Positions 23,618 to 35,503 of a DNA stretch of 64,000 bases are shown piece by piece. The stretch is from NCBI RefSeq assembly GCF_008831285.2, contig NC_045149.1, positions 14,470,629 through 14,534,628 on the forward strand, written 5' to 3'. The stretch is from Nymphaea colorata. Its lineage: Eukaryota; Streptophyta; Magnoliopsida; Nymphaeales; Nymphaeaceae. A model generated the notes under the pieces. That model ran no database searches. It saw only the letters and a program-made list of their open reading frames with translations, and was not told the DNA's origin. How positions within the stretch are numbered: position 1 is the stretch's first letter; every line of letters starts with the position of its first letter. Made by a program: the position numbers and the translations under genes.

Positions 23618-24659
23618 TTAGAAATGGATGGCAGGACCAAGAAAATCAGACCATGGAGGGAGATGGTGCTAAAAAGTTTGAGGTGGAGGACAAGGAAGGT
23701 TGCCACTTGACACTGGTACCTATTGTTAGTAATATTCATTAGTGCCATGATGACAACATTATTCAAAGAAGGATTGTTGCACTTCAACTTGTGCATTGGG
23801 GATCATTTGTTTGCAACATAAAAAGTTGGCTCTCGTGAATTCAAAGCGGAGAGTGGTCACCTGCTAGCCCCTTGTCATCCTGTTGTACCAACCCTTTTGG
23901 AATACTTTGACTAGTGTTTGGTTGGCATCTATTTGCTGATTTGAGTGGAATGAACATCTATACCCTATTTTCCAAATAGAACTAAAGGAAATTTAAAAAA
24001 ATTCATCCATACAAACAAAAAACTGTTTTATATCTCAAAATTTAAAATTTTAATTCATTCAGCATTTCAAACAAAACTTTGGATACATAAAGAAAATTGA
24101 AAACTCACAACATATTTTAATACTAGAAAATTGCTGCTTTCAACGTCTATCGTTGAGCTTGATGATACAAGGATGCCCTAATGTACAATCGATACTTGAT
24201 TTTTGAGTTCATTTTTATTCTTTTCCAAAATAAGACACAAGGAAACAGACCTTTTATAATTTTTTTATATACAAACTTTTTTTTGTATTTAATATTAAAA
24301 ATATCATTATTATGTCTGACAAGAAATAATTGCACAATATATTAAAAACTTTGTTACTTGTGAAAAAATCAAGAAAAATTTGTATTATATCTACATCTAT
24401 GTTAAAATATGTGTCAAATTTGGACAGTGAAATTTGACTTCATTGCCTTCATTGCCTAAGTTCCCATCGCCTGGAACATCGCTTAACCCTATCGGGTGCC
24501 AGCCCTACTGCTTTGTCCAGTCTCAGCGGTGAACTTCCTCGTTTCAGCAAGTAATCTCTTACTGTTTTATCCTCCGCTACTGTTGTTGTGTTGTTGTTGT
24601 TGTGCCTGGGTGTCACAGGCATCTCTCCTTGTTGTTGGTGGTTATATCATTGCTTTGTG
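23618..24659. other. No recognisable gene; leader of copia fragment at the end
   Basis: AT-rich sequence to about 24430. From there the composition changes, with (GTT)n at 24580-24602, and probably belongs to the untranslated leader of the copia fragment. No LTR or PBS is recognisable. Confidence 0.4.
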
Positions 24660-25108
24660 ATGGTGGATTCATCTTCTTCTACTATAAATACTGGTCATAG
24701 TGAGGTTGGGGCTGCTAGAACTGAAAACATTCCTGTTCAGGTTACCACTATTCATCTGACCAAAGAAAATTACCTCCAATGGTCTGTTGCCATTATTATG
24801 GGGATTGCTGGTCAGGGCAGGATTGCGTATGTTAATGGGAGGAAGGTTGAACCTGTTGAGACTAGTGCTGCTTGGGACACTTGGTTTCTTGAGGACAACG
24901 AAGTCAAACTTAGATTGTCAATTCCGTATCTTTTGAAATTCAACCCCTTATTCTTCATAAGAGGACTGCGAGAGATATGTGGGTTATTTTAGAACAAATG
25001 TATGGCCAAAAGAAGAAGATTGTTCGCGTGTATCAACTGATGAAAGATGTCTATGCTCTACGACAATGAGATCTCTCTGTGGCAGACTTTTATGCAGACT
25101 TTTATGTT
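24660..25108 (+). pseudogene. Ty1/copia gag N-terminal fragment
   Basis: The ATG at 24660 opens a frame with the copia gag signature: LTKENYLQWSVAI, GRIAYVNGRKVEP and AWDTWFLEDNEVK. Near 24935 the frame shifts; in the new frame the family's ARDMWVILEQMYGQKK and VYQLMKDVYALRQ blocks continue until a TGA at 25066-25068. After SVADFY the similarity ends at about 25108. Zinc knuckle, protease and all later pol parts are missing. A live copy would form virus-like particles; this one cannot. Confidence 0.88.
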
Positions 25109-25137
25109 CTACTCCTAATTCTTTAGGATAGAGAATT

Positions 25138-25563
25138 TTATCCAGATTTGCTTGTTGACAAATCTGCATTTATTTTAGTTTTTCCTTTGTTAGGAGTTAA
25201 TTTAGTTTCTACACATTTTACTTCTGTAGTTCTCCTTTTCATTACTAAGTATTTATCACTTAGTGTGATTTTTCTAGATGGGCCAGAATTTAACTTAATT
25301 TTATCAAATTTTTTGATAAGATTTTCAAGTTCCGGACTAGATTTAGGCTTTTTTAGTTCTTCTAGAATCCTATTATATTTTATCTCAAGATCTTCTTGTC
25401 TTTTAAGGACATAACACAATAACCAAATTACCAAGTTAAAAAGTTTGGGGTATTCCTTGTTGGATGCACCTGGACCAGAATAGGCAGAAAACCCTTTTGC
25501 AACGTTAAAACCATTAGTTTTAATTTTAATAGCAATAGGTTTAATTATTGCTTCGCCTTCCAT
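25138..25563 (-). CDS. 141-codon ORF, coiled coil and basic tail; possible pararetroviral ORF2 relic
   Basis: No family can be named with certainty. The frame is uninterrupted; residues about 45-95 are rich in Leu, Glu and Lys with heptad-like spacing (RQEDLEIKYNRILEELKK), and the C-terminal third is basic. The start ATG overlaps the stop of the preceding ORF in a TAATG arrangement. Small overlapping ORFs with a coiled coil and a basic end are typical of badnavirus/tungrovirus-like Caulimoviridae, so an endogenous fragment is possible. No movement protein, coat protein or RT lies nearby. It could instead be part of an unknown transposon. Confidence 0.35.
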   Translation of the reverse strand: MEGEAIIKPIAIKIKTNGFNVAKGFSAYSGPGASNKEYPKLFNLVIWLLCYVLKRQEDLEIKYNRILEELKKPKSSPELENLIKKFDKIKLNSGPSRKITLSDKYLVMKRRTTEVKCVETKLTPNKGKTKINADLSTSKSG

Positions 25564-25748
25564 TAACTTAGGACGAGTTTTTCTAGGTTGGTTATCATGT
25601 TTTTAATTTTTTCAAGTTTAATGTTTATTTCACTAAACTTGTGATTCATATTATTTTCTACTAACTTTATTCTTTCTTGAAGATTGAGAGTTTGGCATTT
25701 AGGAAACTTATTTAATGATTTTATTAAATCATACCAAATTGGGATCAA
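25563..25748 (-). CDS. 61-codon ORF overlapping the next by one base
   Basis: It ends ...LEKLVLS with a TAA whose last A begins the next ATG. The product has a coiled-coil-like stretch (NHKFSEINIKLEKIKNMI). It may extend upstream without an ATG. Same strand and composition as the following ORF, which suggests one polycistronic source; see that entry for the pararetrovirus hypothesis. Unproven. Confidence 0.3.
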   Translation of the reverse strand: MIPIWYDLIKSLNKFPKCQTLNLQERIKLVENNMNHKFSEINIKLEKIKNMITNLEKLVLS

Positions 25749-25769
25749 TGAGAATATACGCAGAAAATA

Positions 25770-26534
25770 AGGAATTACTAAAATTCAACGATCACCTGTG
25801 CCATCTAGGTCTTTGCTGTGTCAGGTCAAGAACATGTAGATCCTCCGCAGACAAGCCAGTTGGAAAAGAAATAAGATAATAAATAAATAAATAGGTAAGG
25901 TGAGAAACAGCGAACACCACAAATAAGAAAGAGGCCAAAACGAGGATTTCTGCTTTCCTCATTCAACAATGGGACAAAATGAAAAATCTAACGAAAGAGA
26001 ATTAACAGAACAAAATGCTATTAACCAAGAATAAGAAAAGATTTGTGCGAAGAAGAGAAGAAGCATGACATTTTTAAAAGGCACGATTCTTACAATTCCA
26101 AGTAACTAAATAGCATGTACCACAGTTCTCTGGTCATAAAAAGGACAGTCCTTACACTCACAAGAACAAAACTTTTCTAGCACTCCAGAGACAAACCGTG
26201 GCATATTTTTAAAATGTAGGCTTCCATGTTACCAAACACTAACCGAGTTGGATAATGAACAAAATAGCTTCGCACATTTTTAGATGTAGGCTTCCATGTC
26301 AGCAAACACATGATTGAATCATAACCAAGTTAGATGTGAGATGCGAAGTTCTTGTCAAAGATATTCAGTCAACCAACCTACAAACTTAAGCAATGTACGA
26401 TATGCAATTCAAAGACTCTATCAGAATGTGACACACGAACCCATGAACTTGATGAGATTATATTTACCAAAAGAATCAAGTTCTCTCGGGCTGACATTTT
26501 CAGGCCTATTTCGCCCGCATGACGCCGAGGGATA
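25770..26534. other. No recognisable gene
   Basis: Contains two near copies of a aaaatgtaggcttccatgt-type phrase about 70 bp apart (26210-26310). Nothing else is recognised. Confidence 0.4.
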
Positions 26535-28385
26535 GTCGGTCTGCGACACAAGTGAATGCATTGAAAAATGAAAACCAAGCAACTAAGACAACAAAACACC
26601 TAAACAACCCAGCTGGAAACCATTAAAGCAGAAAATAAGCAAGATTGAACTACTATAAAATCAACCAGCAATTGCCCAATTCAACAAACTAAAGAATCAA
26701 ACTAAATCAAAATAAGATCCTCCTGAAAACAAATCAAGGCAATGACCTTAACCTATCCTGGACATGTGCAATAGCTAACTAAAGGATCTATTCAACTAAC
26801 CTGACACTAACGTGACACAAGAAGAAAGAATCTGACTACTAACCTGGGTTTAAAACCATGAAGGACCCGAGGACATAAAACCCAAAACTCATGCAACTTC
26901 AACGAATAGAACCTTTCAAAAATGTCACAGTTCAAAATCGAGTACAAAATTGACTGGTCCTTTTGAAAAGAGATAAGAGGTTTTCTTTGACAGGCTCAAT
27001 CCTAAGACTGGGTTATGTTGAAGACACTCGGTTAAGATGGAATAATGCGCCAACCTTAATAATTTATCCCAAATGATATTTGAGACAAAGAAAATGAAAT
27101 TCGTCACACTCAACAGGAGTTGACTAGGTTTGAGGAGTTTCATCTATCCCATAAATGGACTAATGGTTTGGTAATGGAATGGCCAACATCTTTCAAAGCC
27201 AAAGGAGATAGGCAATGAAATGACTTTCAAGACCAAAGGAGATTGGTTAGTTCCTCCAATGACTAGAGATGTCAAGTTTTTACTTTGAAATAATTCAAAA
27301 ACGATCAATTTAACTAATAAGCATGAGTGCTCGTGTTGTGCAAATAATATGGCCTTCATTTACACATAGTACCGTACAAGCATTAGGATTCATTTCGCGT
27401 CAATGCCGTCAAATCTCAAGAAGGGATGCCTTCCAATTTCCAAAATATGAACATAAAGGAATCATCCTTAGCATGTTAGGTAATCAAAAATAGAAGAAGA
27501 TATTGACCCTAGAATCGCACATCTACCAAAGATTGTCACATTCAATTCCTGCAAGTTCAGCCTTCATGCCTTTAATCTCTTGCCAGACACCTTTTGCTTT
27601 TTTTTCCTCTTATTTTCTTCTTTCTTTCTCTTGCATTCAGCTTTTGTCTTTCAATCTTATTTTTCTTTGATTTTTTTTTTTTAGGCCGACCTTCACCTTT
27701 GAGGGAATACCTCACCACCCCAAAGGCTACTACGAAGCTCCACCCCTTTGGTGGTTGTGTGTAGCTTTGTCGCGTATCCAGCCCGCTTCACCTTGCGGGT
27801 TTTCAACGAGCCAAAGGTTCATAAGTCATTATCTTCGCGGTATAGACATAAATCACCTATATGTCTACCCGGTACTCTTGATTACTGACCCAGAGGAACG
27901 ACTACACAAGCCCCGAGCCCATCTCTCAACTCTCATTTTGCTATCTTTCAAGATCTTACAAAGCATTTTGGCTTCTCTCTCAGGATATTTTCCTCCTAAA
28001 TCCTTGTAAATGCTTGATTACCAGAGTCAATAGCATTTCCTAGTCTTGACATTCTCAACTTCATAGGACGTTTCCTTACTGCTCATATCCAGGATCTTTT
28101 CAATTTTCCTCTTCCATTGTTTGGCGACAAAAACTTGAAATTCTATTCTTCTACTCAAGGAGGTACTAAGAATAAAACAAAGCCACATCATGGTGTGAGA
28201 AGATACTTTTAAAATGTTTTCAAGAAAAACTAAAAATTATCACCTTCACACAAAAAATCTTGACATCAAATAATATATCATCAAAAGGAAGGAATTCTAC
28301 TCTAAAGAAGAGGGTGAATGCAAAACAACATAGGTTGGTTCCGTAGAAAATTGAACTTCACCAACTCTCCTAGGGACTTCTATAC
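26535..28385 (+). repeat. Dispersed repeat A, longest copy
   Basis: 26535-26990 matches 5825-6232. About 26930-28385 matches 55600-54110 in inverted orientation, with shared blocks such as gaggaatacctcaccacc, gttttcaacgagccaaaggt, ctaggaaatgctattgact and caagcattaggattcattt (with small changes). The 27755-28009 frame and its mate in the other copy read alike for about 80 codons, so the repeat may contain a degenerate coding part, but I cannot name it. The copies differ at many positions, so the insertions are old. Confidence 0.85.
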
Positions 28386-28389
28386 AAAA

Positions 28390-29000
28390 GGTTGGTTGTC
28401 GATATAGATTAGTAAACTCATTTAATCTGAAAATTATTGGATGACAAAAAAAAAAAGAAATTAACAATCAATTACACAATTAAATTTAAAAGTCAAATGC
28501 AAACAATCTATCTACTCTATCCCCACCTATCTAATTGATCCTTCCTTGCATTTTAAGCTCAATAATTCAATAATAGCAAAAAAATGGCCATTTAATACAA
28601 GGAGAATAGAAACACACCCATAAAATGGAGTGAAGCTTTAATTACTGAGTTGAATCCTATTTTTTACTAACTTCAAGACATAAAATCACACCTAAAAAAA
28701 AATCAAAACAATTGAGCAAGCAAAATTACAAACCTTTACGCCAGTGCCGTGTGAGGTTAATGAGAAAGATTCAAAAATCCAAAAAAAGTTTATGAATGCT
28801 AAATAATGTGGCAATTCCAACCTAAGTGGCTCAACTGAAAACTGGTTTCCATTTAATACATATCAAAGAACACATTCTTTAACAATAGATTTCCAAAATT
28901 GCATAGTAGTTCTAAAGATATGATTGAGACAATGACAATAACATGATTTTTGAGATGCTTACATTGCATTACTTTGTTCCTTGAAATCATCATCTGAGGT
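28390..29000. other. No recognisable gene
   Basis: AT-rich. It should contain later exons if the adjacent PPR gene were complete, but none is recognisable. Confidence 0.4.
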
Positions 29001-29004
29001 TTCC

Positions 29005-29285
29005 CACACTAGCCGACCCAACTACTCCCCTCTGTTCCATATCCAAAACTGCTTCAACAGCATCGTCTATCTTACCTTCTCTCCAACAGGCAGTCACAAG
29101 AACTGAGAAGTTAAAGGAAGAACACATACTTTAGCCTTAAGTAATATCTATGAAATGCATTTCCAAAAAGTAAAGATGACGTCACCTTTATATGTGTGAG
29201 AATTTGGAGCAAGTCCTCTTTTTCTCATTTTTCCAAAAAACTTGTGAACAAGCTCATATTTTCCTGCTTTTAACATCACCTTCCA
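29005..29285 (-). pseudogene. Two exons of a DG1-like pentatricopeptide repeat protein
   Basis: Exon about 29285-29186 encodes KVMLKAGKYELVHKFF and KMRKRGLAPNSHTYK and ends at a GTGACG donor. Exon 29102 to about 29005, after the acceptor CTTCTCAG, encodes VLVTACWREGKIDDAVEAV and DMEQRGVVG. The splice phases fit (K + VLVTACW). These blocks are typical PPR helices and most resemble the plastid PPR protein DG1 of Arabidopsis. Other repeats of this gene were not found upstream or downstream, and the second exon has no good donor, so this is probably a partial gene copy. Intact PPR proteins bind organelle RNA. Confidence 0.7.
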
Positions 29286-29289
29286 AAGG

Positions 29290-30245
29290 AGGAATTTTAT
29301 AAATAGCATGTAAAGTGAATCTCAGGGCAGAAGCAAATCACTAATAAGAAGCACGAAGCAAAAATACATCTCATGAAGTACATACGCATCACAACCATAT
29401 TGCTCTCATCTTCATGAAACCAGCAAAGTGATATCCACATGTTTTCTAGCTGTATTGCAATTTGCAACATCTCATGTTCAAGAAATTTCCACAAACAATC
29501 AATATGGTCAAAATGCCATCATGCTCAACTTCATGAAGCTTTGGCAACATCCTCACCAAAATGAATTCTTATCATATCCTCCTCATTTTCACATGAAGTC
29601 TCTCAATATCATGAAACTTGTTGGTACACTATTTTATAAAAGATATTCTCACGTGTCAGTTCTACTTTCCATTTACAAACACAATCAGTTTTACAACAGT
29701 ACGAGCAAAAGCAGTTAAAAAATACACAATGCATATACACAGAAGCAAGAACATTTTGCTCATAAATAAGTTCATTAGCCCATTTGATTGCAACATTTTC
29801 CTTTTTCATAAATAGCTTTAGCTAGAATTTGCTGGCAATTAGGCATCATTATCCATTGGGATAGTTCAATAACCATTAAACTACATGCAAGACCATCTAC
29901 ATGTTATTAATCAAATTCAGGAGCAAGAAAATAACTTTGAAGACCAAAAAGTAGTCCAAGATAGGGTAATTGCAAAATAATGGTGAGCAGGGTTTGCTTC
30001 CTAAACAGCTTTTCATACTTTTTATGTATTCTTCATTCTAAAGATGCAGCAAATCCCAAATGACGTGATAAATGTGTGTGTGCATCTGTTGCATATGTGC
30101 TATTTTGTAAGATATGCATTTTAAACTGAAATTTAGAAGCATATGTTGTCTTGCAAAAGAAAAGAACAAAACTCTATTTGTAAAAGAAATTATAAATGAT
30201 GTAGAATCTCAAAGCTTCACAATATTTTTTCTGTCAGTATCTTAC
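29290..30245. other. No recognisable gene
   Basis: AT-rich sequence between the PPR and CPI exons on the same strand. Open frames at 29297-29815 show no family motif. Confidence 0.4.
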
Positions 30246-30343
30246 CTTATGAACATGGGGAAGCTAACTATAAAGTAAATTGCATAGAACAATGATCCCA
30301 CTCTGTACATTGCTGAGCGATCTACAAACTCATGGTACGGGAA
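30246..30343 (-). pseudogene. Cycloeucalenol cycloisomerase (CPI1-like) exon, minus strand
   Basis: A 98-nt exon with acceptor ATCTGCAG and donor GTAAGA. It encodes HEFVDRSAMYRVGSLFYAIY followed by FIVSFPMFIR, matching a late membrane segment of CPI1, the ER enzyme that opens the cyclopropane ring of cycloeucalenol in plant sterol synthesis. Exon limits fit well and the frame is open. The preceding and following CPI exons are not recognisable around it, so a partial copy is likely, although long introns could hide them. Confidence 0.78.
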
Positions 30344-30349
30344 CTGCAG

Positions 30350-32292
30350 ATCATTCAACGTAAATGTGAGAATGGCACATAAAACTTTCTCTGGAAAAGG
30401 ATTGAGGATAAAACACAGTAAGCAAGTTCATTGCCTCAACCTAATTTCAGATCAAAAACAGGCAGAAGAGAAAAATTTTAGTGCAGAATCCACTTTTACA
30501 TTGGGTACCCGTGATTTATCAAGATGTTTCTGAACTTCCAAGTATAAAACATGTGTTATACTAGTGACTAAACAGACACAAATAAGGAACCAAAAATGAC
30601 ATAGGAACATGTGTTAAGCATAACCTTGGAGTTAGGTTGCTATCATTTAACTTTGATTAGATGGATGTACAATAAGAAAGCAACCAGTCACAAACTGAAA
30701 AATTAACAGCAGCAGCGGCAAAATAGTACTAGTAGTAGTAATAGTCAACGAGTCATATATAGTAATGCTTGCAAAAGCACTAGCAGCAGCCGCAGAAAAA
30801 CAAGAAAAAAACCTTGAGAGATCTTCAATGTACATTGGTCACTTTGAATTTTGAAACATAGATCAGAATAAGATTTTGATACTTTTCTACCTAATTCCTA
30901 CTTGATGAGGTAAGTGGAGCAATGTTAGACTCATTGGTCACCTGTGCCAGCTGCCCGCCTCACTGTAATAAGTACGGTTTAGTAAAGTTTTTCCTAAAAA
31001 ATTTGGTGTACGTTGAAAATTTACAAATATCAGGCAGTGAAATGCCACCATTTACATTCTTCATAAGTGGAGGCACCAACCTACTGCTACAGGCCATCCT
31101 TGTTACCAGAAGCACATACTTTGTTTGTGGAGATTTTCATGGCCAGGCTTATCCTACGTTAACTTAACTGTGGCAGATGTTAATGTTATTTTTTCCTTGC
31201 CTCTGCTACTTTTTCCCCACCACTTTGACACATATTGCTTCATGTCCATCTCCAGTTAAACCTGAAAGGTACAATATAACGCACAAACAGTGCTGGTGGC
31301 CTGCTGATGACGCATGTTTACTCTTAATCCACTGCTTTACCTAGAAACAGAAAATTAGTTTCTGTACTTTTTTATTATTCAAAAAATAATCAATCAATGT
31401 AATGGAAAATTTTCCAAAGTAAATTTGTAAAGCTCTAGTGGGCCAACATAGTATGGATATTCTGAAACAAGAATTTGGCTTAAATGGAAACGTTGAATAG
31501 GTGGTTATAGATTATCTTGATAAGAAAATGTTGAAAATTAAGGGAGTTATTTGATTAAGCTCAGGGTTTTCTAATATTTTCAAGAGTTTTTGAAGAAGAA
31601 AACAACTAGTATTCGGAGTTCAAGGCCAGATATGACTTCTCAATGGGACCATGCAGTCTGCAGGAGTTGGAGTGCTTTCTGTGTTGAAAGATCCTCTAGC
31701 ACTGGTAGGAACCGCATGCTTTCCTTCATATACTATGAGGGTGGTGGGAATGTTAAGTCTCCCTTCCTGTGGAATAACTATTTGTGCAAAGAACTTTCAC
31801 TGAATGCAAGTGAAACCTGCCTTGTAGATGCATGTTTGTAAGTGGTAGGAAAGGCTTACAATCACCTATCAAAAGGGAAAGCTAGTACTTATATGCCATT
31901 GTTCTGCTTCATTTAGTTATTTCTTCTGGTAGTATTCTATAAAACCTAATCCTTGGAAGCTTATTTACTATTTAGTGTGTAGAAGATGCGTCACTAAGGT
32001 TGTAAGCATGCAGTATCAACTGCTGACAGTATAGTTGCTTACATGTTCTTCTTTTTTTCCTTCTATCCATCAGAAAGTTGCATTTGCATACACTCTATCA
32101 ACTGTGTTTGTTGATATTTTTTCATTATGATCTTGGCAGTATTAAGAATTAATTGAATTAAAATGCACCTAAAGTAGGCTTGTTGGACTTCAGATGATTG
32201 TATATATGTCTTTTCTTGTTACGTGACTAATGTGGGTTCCAAAAAGAACCAGTTCTTCTGCGATCTGATTTTGGAATTTTATGCAAAAACAG
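30350..32292. other. No recognised gene; candidate upstream exon of the gar2-related gene
   Basis: 31590-31841 is open on the plus strand for 83 codons (TSQWDHAVCRSWSAFCVE) and could be an early exon of the following gene, but I see no conserved match. The rest is AT-rich. Confidence 0.3.
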
Positions 32293-35200
32293 AATGCTGA
32301 AAAATCTTCTGACTCAGCAAAGGCTGATAGGAAAAATGACTTTCTTGTAAAAGAAGTTCAGGCAGAGCCTGACCTGAATCTGTCTATGAAGGTAAATGGA
32401 ACAAGTAATTCAAATGAAGCTTTTACTCCAGATCATAGCAAATCATCTAAAATGACATTGGAAGAAGTATCATTAGGTAGTGACTGCCTAGAAATTAATG
32501 GACAGTCTGAATCTGCACATTTGTAACAGAACACAATTTCAGACATATCATTAGCTATACGCACAGGCTCTTTATTATCAGATACTGATAATGTAGATGC
32601 TGAAGCTAGACTAGCTAATAGTGCGAATGTTGTCAATGCAAGGGTGCTGAGTGAAGGGACTCCAGGGCAAAGTAATGAGGTTGCCTCAGGCACACCAGTA
32701 GTACCAAAAGATTTTGATAAAGACGTTGAAAAAGGAAATGCTGCCTCCAAGATGGCAGAAAACCAAATGACTGCAAAGAGTGACAGCAGAATAGATCATG
32801 AACACAAAAATTGCGGAGAAGAGCCTTGTAGCACAGGTTTGGAGATGGGAGACAACAGGACTATTGGAAATGGTGACAACACAAAAGTAGTAGTGCTGAA
32901 GGCTCCAGGTGACAATGATAAGACTGTAATGCACACTGAAGTGGTACAAGAAGTTCATGATTACAAAGAACATGGAAAAGGACCTGCAGACACTGGTTTG
33001 GATAATGCACATAACCACATAAATGCAGACAGTCTCATTTCAAAGGGGATGATGCAGAATGCACCAGGGGATAATAGCAAGATCATGTCTGGGAACTCAC
33101 CAAGACCTAAATGTTATGATTACAAAGAGGGTGGAGAATGTCCGAGTATGGTTTCACTTCAGAGATGTCAGACAATCAAATAACTGCAAACAATCCTGCC
33201 ACAAAAATGTTGGTGCTGGAAGCTCCAGGGGATAACAGTGACATTGCATCAGGCAACTCAGTAGGACAAAAAACTTATGACTGCAAAGAAGGTGGAAGAA
33301 TTCTGGCTGGTTCAGACACAGTCAGCAATGGTGTTATAATAGATATAGGTGATTTAAAAGTTGAAGAAGATGCTGAAGAAATAGAAGAAAGAAACACTGT
33401 AGAAGGAGATGAAAATAACAAAGGAGTGCAGACGGATAGCCTGGTGCTTGCAGAAATCATTAGTTTTAGTAATGGAGATGGAGAAAATGCTGATGAACGC
33501 AACAAAAGTGCAGCAGAGGATGGAGATACTGTCCATGCAGATGAGACTAGTGATGATGAAAAAGCAATACATCATTCTTCAGAGACTTTGAAAGGGCTTG
33601 AACTGAATGGAGAACTGCGTGATGGAACATATTCAAATTCTTCTGTAAAGTCTATGGAGGGGGAGACATATGATGATCAGCTGTTTAAAGTTTCAGAAGG
33701 CACTCATAGAAATCAAGTGAGTTCTTGTGCGAAGGAGGTTCCTGATGGTGGTGTTTTAGGGTCAAAGGTCCACAATTCCTTTGATAGTGGGATAAAGCAT
33801 GGGAATAAGTCTGTCCGAACAGTCCATGACAATTCAACAAGCATGACATTGGGAAATACTGACCTATTTGTGCAGAAAAGGGCAGGACGTAGTAGTAAAA
33901 GGAACTCCAACAGAACCAGAAGTTCTGAGAAAATGCATAGCAGATCAGGTGCAGCTGAAGTGGATGGTTCAAGAGAGGCTTGTGAAGCTGTTTGTAGCAG
34001 CAAACTCGAAGGATTGGCGCACAGAATTGAAGAACTTGAATCGGAGTTGAGAGAAGCAGCTGAGCTTGAGGTTGCACTTTATTCAATAGTTGCAGAACAT
34101 GGAAGTTCAATACACAAGGTTCACACTCCAGCTCGCCGTCTTTCAAGGATGTATATTCATGCTTACAGGAACTGGTCTAAAGAAAAGAGGGCCAGTGCTG
34201 CAAGAAGTATGGTTTCAGGACTAGTATTGGTTGCCAAAGCATGTGGAAATGATGTTGCAAGGTAAGAAAAGCCTGTTCAACTTTACCCTTTGTAAGTTAA
34301 AATTTTATTTGTTGTAACCTCCAGCTTTAATTACCATGCCACAATGATTGTAACCTCTAGCTTTAATTACCATGCCACGATGACCTTCCTTTATCTTCAT
34401 CAGGTCTTCTATTTGAGACATCCATATAAATTAACAAGAATGTCCTGCCCGTAGGTTAGACTTCTAGGAGTACTTGTATCTGAGAATCAGAAACTTTTCT
34501 ATGTCTACTTTTAGACCTTTTTACTGGTTTTGTTGTGATGGATGAAAATATCCTTATTCATCTTTGAGCGAGCTGAGATGAAGGGAACCTTGATATCTTT
34601 TCAAAAGCTGACCTGGATTTATTTTGTATTTTTCTCATAATCATTCCTTCAATGATACTTGTCAGTGGAGGACAATTAAGATTATGATGCTTTCCGTTAG
34701 AGTCTAGACAGACCGTAAATGCAAAGTTTCTGTGATTCTAATGTGCAAAGAAATTTCCTTTTGGCCCTTCACAGACCTTGACATTATATATGCAATATCC
34801 TGTTGATGAGAAAATGTTCAACTGAGAAAATTTGTTGGAAAGATGTCAAATTCAGCAGCTGATCTGGGAGGAAGCTTCTCAATTAGCCTGTGGAAGAAGG
34901 CATTCCAAGATGCCTTTGAAAGGCTTTGTCCTGTTAGAGCAGCAGGCCATGAATGTGGGTGCTTGCCACTTCTGGCAAAATTGGTGAGCTTGTCATTTTC
35001 AACATGTGTATAAGATTGATTTCCTTTACAGGTGATAATCCTGTTATCACTGGCTTCTGAAGAAGCACGTTCTCCAGAAAGATTAAAGGGTGCATTCTTC
35101 AGGTTGACCATTCTAATAGCTGGTTTTGATCAAAATGTGTATGTTGTCCTTTTTATTTTTTGTGTGATGCAAGTACGAAGGAGTTTAGGGGTGAATTTTA

Positions 35201-35503
35201 ATTAAAATATTCAAAGTTTATTTGCCATTAATTTGGCATAAGAATTGTTACTTGACAGGATAAATTGACATCTCCAAATCAAAAGAACTTATTCAATTGT
35301 TTGTTGATCTTTTCCTTGAACTTATATTGTCAGGTCATGGAACAATGTGTGGTTTGGCTGGATATAGCTATGTTCAATACCATTCTGCGTGAACTGATGG
35401 CATTCCAACTGATCCTATCTCTGATCCAATTATTGGTTTCAAGGTTCTTCCAATTTCACCTGGGAGTCTGAGCTTTGGTGTGGGTGTGCAGTTGAAAAAT
35501 TCT
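32293..35503 (+). pseudogene. gar2-related plant protein gene, interrupted
   Basis: Exon 32293-34261 (acceptor AAAAACAG, donor GTAAGA) encodes an acidic, repetitive region and ends with the conserved AEHGSSIHKVHTPARRLSRM and VSGLVLVAKACGNDVAR. Exon about 34856-34983 encodes FSISLWKKAFQDAFERLCPV and HECGCLPLLAKL. Exon 35334-35503 begins VMEQCVVWLDIAMFNTILRE. These are hallmarks of the Arabidopsis nucleolar gar2-related proteins At2g42320/At3g57780, whose role is unclear. Lesions: TAA at 32524-32526, a frame change near 33148, and a one-base loss near 35393, after which GIPTDPISDP continues in another frame. The middle LTFWLSN and WWQTL exons and the C-terminus are missing. Splice sites are intact, so the copy is not processed. 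Confidence 0.8.
34313..34386. repeat. Two copies of a 37-bp tandem repeat in an intron
   Basis: tgtaacctccagctttaatt... is repeated with three mismatches directly after the GTAAGA donor region. Confidence 0.9.

Noticed and set aside
26314-28009. Frames inside repeat A
   Set aside because: Both long copies show a similar frame, but stops and frame changes surround it and no domain is recognisable, so I do not call a gene.
31590-31841. 83-codon frame before the gar2-related gene
   Set aside because: Could be an exon, but splice signals are unclear and the sequence matches nothing I know.
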